This document shows, one piece after another, positions 5,573 to 8,259 of a stretch of DNA of 8,259 bases; position 1 is the stretch's first letter; the number at the start of each line of letters is the position of its first letter. A program made the position numbers and the translations under genes. Below the pieces are notes generated by a model that saw nothing but the letters and a program-made list of their open reading frames with translations, was not told where the DNA came from and did not search any database. Source of the DNA: Clostridiales bacterium UBA1752 (GTDB lineage: Bacteria; Bacillota; Clostridia; Oscillospirales; CAG-382); assembly GCA_002314835.1 (NCBI GenBank), contig DCHM01000003.1, forward strand, positions 1-8,259. The letters are read 5' to 3'.

Positions 5573-6292
5573 TCACATGTCCCAGTTGTGATAGACTTCT
5601 ACAACGTCGTCGTTGTCGTCGAGGGCGTCGAGCAGTCTCTGCATTTTTTCTGCCTGCTCGTCGTCGTTTAGCTCGACGTACGTGGAAGGAAGCTTGGTGG
5701 GGTCGGCGGAAATGATTTCGTAGCCCTTGGCTTCGAGACCTTCCTTGACGGCTTCATAACCGTCAACGTCGGTGACTACGCTATAGCAGTCCTCGTCTCT
5801 GGTAAAGTCGTCTGCGCCGCAGTCGAGCACGTCCTCCATAAACTTGTCGTCGTCACAGTCCTCTGCGTTGACGACGATAAGACCCTTGTCCTCGAACATA
5901 AACGATACGCAGCCCGTGGTGCCGAGATTGCCGCCGAACTTGTCAAAATAGTGCCGAACCTCGCTCGCGGTGCGGTTGCGGTTGTCGGTGGTTGCCTTGA
6001 CGATAACTGCAACGCCGCCGATGCCGTAGCCCTCGTACTGAATCATCTCATACTGAGTGCCGTCGGCTCCGCTGGCTTTTTTGATAATGCGCTCTATGTT
6101 GTCGTTTGGTACGTTGAGGCCCTTTGCCTTGGTGATGAGGTCGCGGAGACGCGAGTTGCTCTCGGGATTAGGGCCGCCCTCACGGACGCAGATAGCGATT
6201 TCCTTGCCTACCTTGGTAAAGATCTTTGCACGCTGTGCATCGGTCTTTTCCTTTTTGTGCATAATGTTTTTCCACTTGGAATGTCCTGACAT
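5573..6292 (-). CDS. yebC: YebC/PmpR (TACO1) family protein
   Basis: The protein has 239 residues, the standard family length. The N-terminus MSGHSKWKNIMHKKEKTDAQ, then RAKIFTKVGKEI, is the family signature. Next come NSRLRDLITKAKGLNVPNDN (46-65) and IERIIKKASG. The second domain starts with YEGYGIGGVAVIVKATTDNR (86-105), followed by RTASEVRHYFDKFGGNLG. The C-terminus is acidic. The family was first described as DNA-binding regulators, and more recent work ties it to the ribosome and relief of stalling; the sequence cannot separate these roles. The start is firm: AGGAGG (complement of 6302-6307) lies 9 bases before the ATG and overlaps the argS stop codon (6306-6308). Co-transcription and translational coupling with argS are therefore likely, which fits a translation-related function. 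Confidence 0.96.
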   Translation of the reverse strand: MSGHSKWKNIMHKKEKTDAQRAKIFTKVGKEIAICVREGGPNPESNSRLRDLITKAKGLNVPNDNIERIIKKASGADGTQYEMIQYEGYGIGGVAVIVKATTDNRNRTASEVRHYFDKFGGNLGTTGCVSFMFEDKGLIVVNAEDCDDDKFMEDVLDCGADDFTRDEDCYSVVTDVDGYEAVKEGLEAKGYEIISADPTKLPSTYVELNDDEQAEKMQRLLDALDDNDDVVEVYHNWDM

Positions 6293-6305
6293 GATATTAT
6301 TCCTC

Positions 6306-7997
6306 CTATATTTCTTCGGTGGCTCTCATGCCGAGCAGTCCGAGGCAGGAGCCGAGAATTTGTTTGACAAACTTGGTGAGCGCGAGGCGGAAATACTTGG
6401 TTTGACCCTCGCTGCCTAAAATGGTGTTGCCGTGGTAAAATTGGTTATATAAAGCGCAGAGCGAAAGAGCGTAGCGCGCGATGACGCTCGGCTCGTATTC
6501 GTCGGCGGCACGGTGAACGACTGAGTCAAATTCGAGCGCCTTTTTGACAAGCTCGGTTTCGGCGTCGTTGGTTTGATAGCCCGTGTAGTCGCCCGATTCG
6601 TCACACTTGCGCAGTACGCTGCTGCATCGCGCGTAGGTGTACTGAACGTATGGACCGGAATTGCCCTCGAATGACAGCGCGTCGTCCCAGTTAAAGTCGG
6701 TGTCCTTGATACGGCTCGACGAAAGTGCTCCGAATATCACGGCGCCGACGCCGACGGCTACTGCGACCGAGTGACGGTCTTTGATATTGGTGTTTTTTTC
6801 GGCGATTATGCTCTCGCATTTTGCGATGGCGTCGGTCAGCAGGTCGTCGAGGTGGACGACGTTGCCCGTGCGCGAAGCAATCTTTTCGCCATTCATGCTC
6901 ATGGTACCGTAGGGTACGTGAACCAAGCCCTTGTACCAGTCGTAACCCATCAGCTCGACTACCTTAAACCATTGTGCAAAGTGCAGGCACTGTCCTGCGC
7001 TCGTGACGTAGATGCATTTCTCAAAATTATATTCGTTTTTGCGCCACTTGGCGGCGGCGATGTCACGGGTTGGATACAGGGTGGAGCCGTCGCGCTTTAG
7101 TATCAGGCAGGGCGGCATATTGTAAGCCGAGAGGTCAACTATCGACGCACCGTCGTCAATGACCATCATGTTTTTATCCTTGAGCTCCTGCACGATAGCA
7201 GGCATCTTGTCGGTGTAAAAAGCTTCGCCGTTGTACGAGTCAAAGGTTATGCCCATCAGGTCGTAGGTCTTTTGATATTCTCTGAGCGAAATGTCCTTGA
7301 AATATCTCCAGATTTCGAGCAGCTCGGGGTCGCCCTCCTCCAGCTTGTGAAACGCGGCGCGTGCCTCGTCGTTAAGCTCGGGGTGTGCCTCAGCCTCTTT
7401 GCCAAAACGGACGTATATGCTCTCGAGCTCGGCTACGCCGTTTTGCTCGACCCGCTCTTTGGACGACCACTTTTTGTAGGCTACCGAAAGCTTGCCGAAC
7501 TGTGTGCCCCAGTCTCCGATATAATTAATGGCTACGGTCTTGTAGCCGAGAAAATCGTATATATTGCGTATGCTATTGCCTATGGCAGTCGTTCCGAGAT
7601 GCCCGAGGTGAAACCGCTTTGCAATGTTGGGCGACGAAAAGTCGAGGCAGATAACCCTGCCGTTGCCCTCTGTCGAGGAGCCGTATTTCGCTTGCTTTGC
7701 GGCATCGGCGAGTGCGGATGAATATGACGCACGCGAAATAAAGAAATTGAGATAACCGTTTACCGCCTCTACCTTGTTAAACGCTTTTTCACCATCAAAA
7801 GCCGCCGCAAAATCAGCCGCTATCTTGGGGGGAGCGGTGCGCAGTGCCTTGCTGAACTTAAAGCAGGGGAGCGCGAGGTCGCCCATAGTCGGGTCAGCGG
7901 GAGATTCGAGCATAGCGGCGACGTCCATGGCGTCTATGCCTTTTTGAGACAGCAGCTCATTGACCTTGGCTGCTATGATTGTTTTTGCATCTTTCAT
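6306..7997 (-). CDS. argS: Arginyl-tRNA synthetase
   Basis: The protein has 563 residues, full length for bacterial ArgRS, a cytoplasmic class I enzyme that charges tRNA-Arg. The N-terminal tRNA-recognition domain covers about 1-90 (DPTMGDLALPCFKFSK at 35-50, VNGYLNFFIS at 79-88). The catalytic domain carries SSPNIAKRFHLGHLG (121-135), with HLGH as the HIGH motif at 130-133, then YIGDWGTQFGKL (159-170) and DGSTLYPTRDIAAAKW (303-318). KIASRTGN (372-379) stands in for KMSKS; this degenerate form is common in ArgRS. The DALR-type anticodon-binding domain runs from about 447 (SGPYVQYTYARCSSVLRK) to the end, with the family-typical helix near LGSCLGLLGMRA. The start ATG at 7997 has AAAGGTG a few bases upstream. 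The gene lies 16 bases after a transporter gene and 13 bases before yebC on the same strand. Confidence 0.98.
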   Translation of the reverse strand: MKDAKTIIAAKVNELLSQKGIDAMDVAAMLESPADPTMGDLALPCFKFSKALRTAPPKIAADFAAAFDGEKAFNKVEAVNGYLNFFISRASYSSALADAAKQAKYGSSTEGNGRVICLDFSSPNIAKRFHLGHLGTTAIGNSIRNIYDFLGYKTVAINYIGDWGTQFGKLSVAYKKWSSKERVEQNGVAELESIYVRFGKEAEAHPELNDEARAAFHKLEEGDPELLEIWRYFKDISLREYQKTYDLMGITFDSYNGEAFYTDKMPAIVQELKDKNMMVIDDGASIVDLSAYNMPPCLILKRDGSTLYPTRDIAAAKWRKNEYNFEKCIYVTSAGQCLHFAQWFKVVELMGYDWYKGLVHVPYGTMSMNGEKIASRTGNVVHLDDLLTDAIAKCESIIAEKNTNIKDRHSVAVAVGVGAVIFGALSSSRIKDTDFNWDDALSFEGNSGPYVQYTYARCSSVLRKCDESGDYTGYQTNDAETELVKKALEFDSVVHRAADEYEPSVIARYALSLCALYNQFYHGNTILGSEGQTKYFRLALTKFVKQILGSCLGLLGMRATEEI

Positions 7998-8013
7998 ATA
8001 AAAACACCTTTAT

Positions 8014-8259
8014 TTAAGCCGCGACGCTCTCGGCAATGCCGAGCAGTACTATGCCGATAATCACGGCGATAATGGCGGCATATTGCTTTGCGGCTAATCT
8101 TTCTTTGAGTATGACTCTGCCCAGCAGCAGTGAAACGACGGCGTAAGCCGCTATCATCGGAGCCGCCACTATGCCGTTGCCGCTCATGGCAAAGACGTAG
8201 GTAGCCTGACCTGCCGTTTCGAGACCTGCGGCTATCCAAGCCGAAGGCTTTGGAGTCAT
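8014..8259 (-). CDS. DMT/EamA-type transporter, C-terminal fragment (cut by window edge)
   Basis: Only the last 81 residues are in the window; family members are usually near 290 residues with ten helices. The ATG at the very edge (8257-8259) is therefore probably an internal methionine. The visible part fits the end of an EamA domain: a helix around ETAGQATYVFAM, another through IVAAPMIAAYAVVSLLLGRV, the conserved ILKERL turn, and the last helix AAIIAVIIGIVLLGIAE. These proteins export or import small metabolites across the cytoplasmic membrane; the substrate cannot be told. Its stop is 16 bases before the argS start, so it is likely in the same transcription unit. Confidence 0.78.
   Translation of the reverse strand: MTPKPSAWIAAGLETAGQATYVFAMSGNGIVAAPMIAAYAVVSLLLGRVILKERLAAKQYAAIIAVIIGIVLLGIAESVAA

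Noticed and set aside
7994..8239. Arg-rich 81-residue open frame antiparallel in phase to the transporter end
   Set aside because: It is a frame-shifted shadow of the transporter fragment, with low-complexity Arg/Ser/His content and no family resemblance.

Overview
The window looks like a chromosomal segment from an endospore-forming member of the Clostridia (Bacillota). It carries the distal five genes of the spoIIIA sporulation operon, with strong AGGAGG-type ribosome binding sites throughout. The conserved genes have a moderate-to-high G+C look, and one stretch is much more A+T-rich. No rRNA, tRNA, CRISPR array or transposase gene is visible.

Region 1 (1-2886, + strand): the end of spoIIIAD (cut by the window edge), then spoIIIAE, AF, AG and AH, tightly packed with overlapping start/stop codons and closed by a Rho-independent terminator. 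These encode membrane and ring components of the SpoIIIA-SpoIIQ channel that links mother cell and forespore.

Region 2 (about 2887-4501): an A+T-rich accessory block. A minus-strand gene for an unrecognised cysteine-rich protein with a C-terminal membrane hairpin (2957-4114) is divergent from a small XRE-type repressor gene (4256-4474). Between them lies an 11-bp-arm perfect palindrome, and a second imperfect copy of its core sits 22 bp away. The first palindrome falls in the 17-bp spacer of a near-consensus promoter (TTGATA / TATTAT) for the membrane-protein gene. This suggests a self-contained repressor-controlled two-gene module, and it is the most interesting part of the window. Each gene has its own terminator.

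Region 3 (4502-5480, - strand): a monocistronic sugar phosphate isomerase/epimerase-like TIM-barrel gene. It has a textbook promoter (TTGACA-17 bp-TAAAAT) starting just past the terminator of the next unit, and its stop codon lies inside a 15-bp-arm inverted repeat.

Region 4 (5448-8259, - strand): the C-terminal end of a DMT/EamA-type transporter (cut by the window edge), argS (arginyl-tRNA synthetase) and yebC, probably co-transcribed. Intergenic gaps are 16 and 13 bases, and the yebC ribosome binding site overlaps the argS stop codon. About 90 bases after yebC contain three small hairpins, followed by a strong terminator.

No computation or database search was possible. Family calls rest on recognisable motifs, and the regulatory calls on base pairing and consensus matching by eye.
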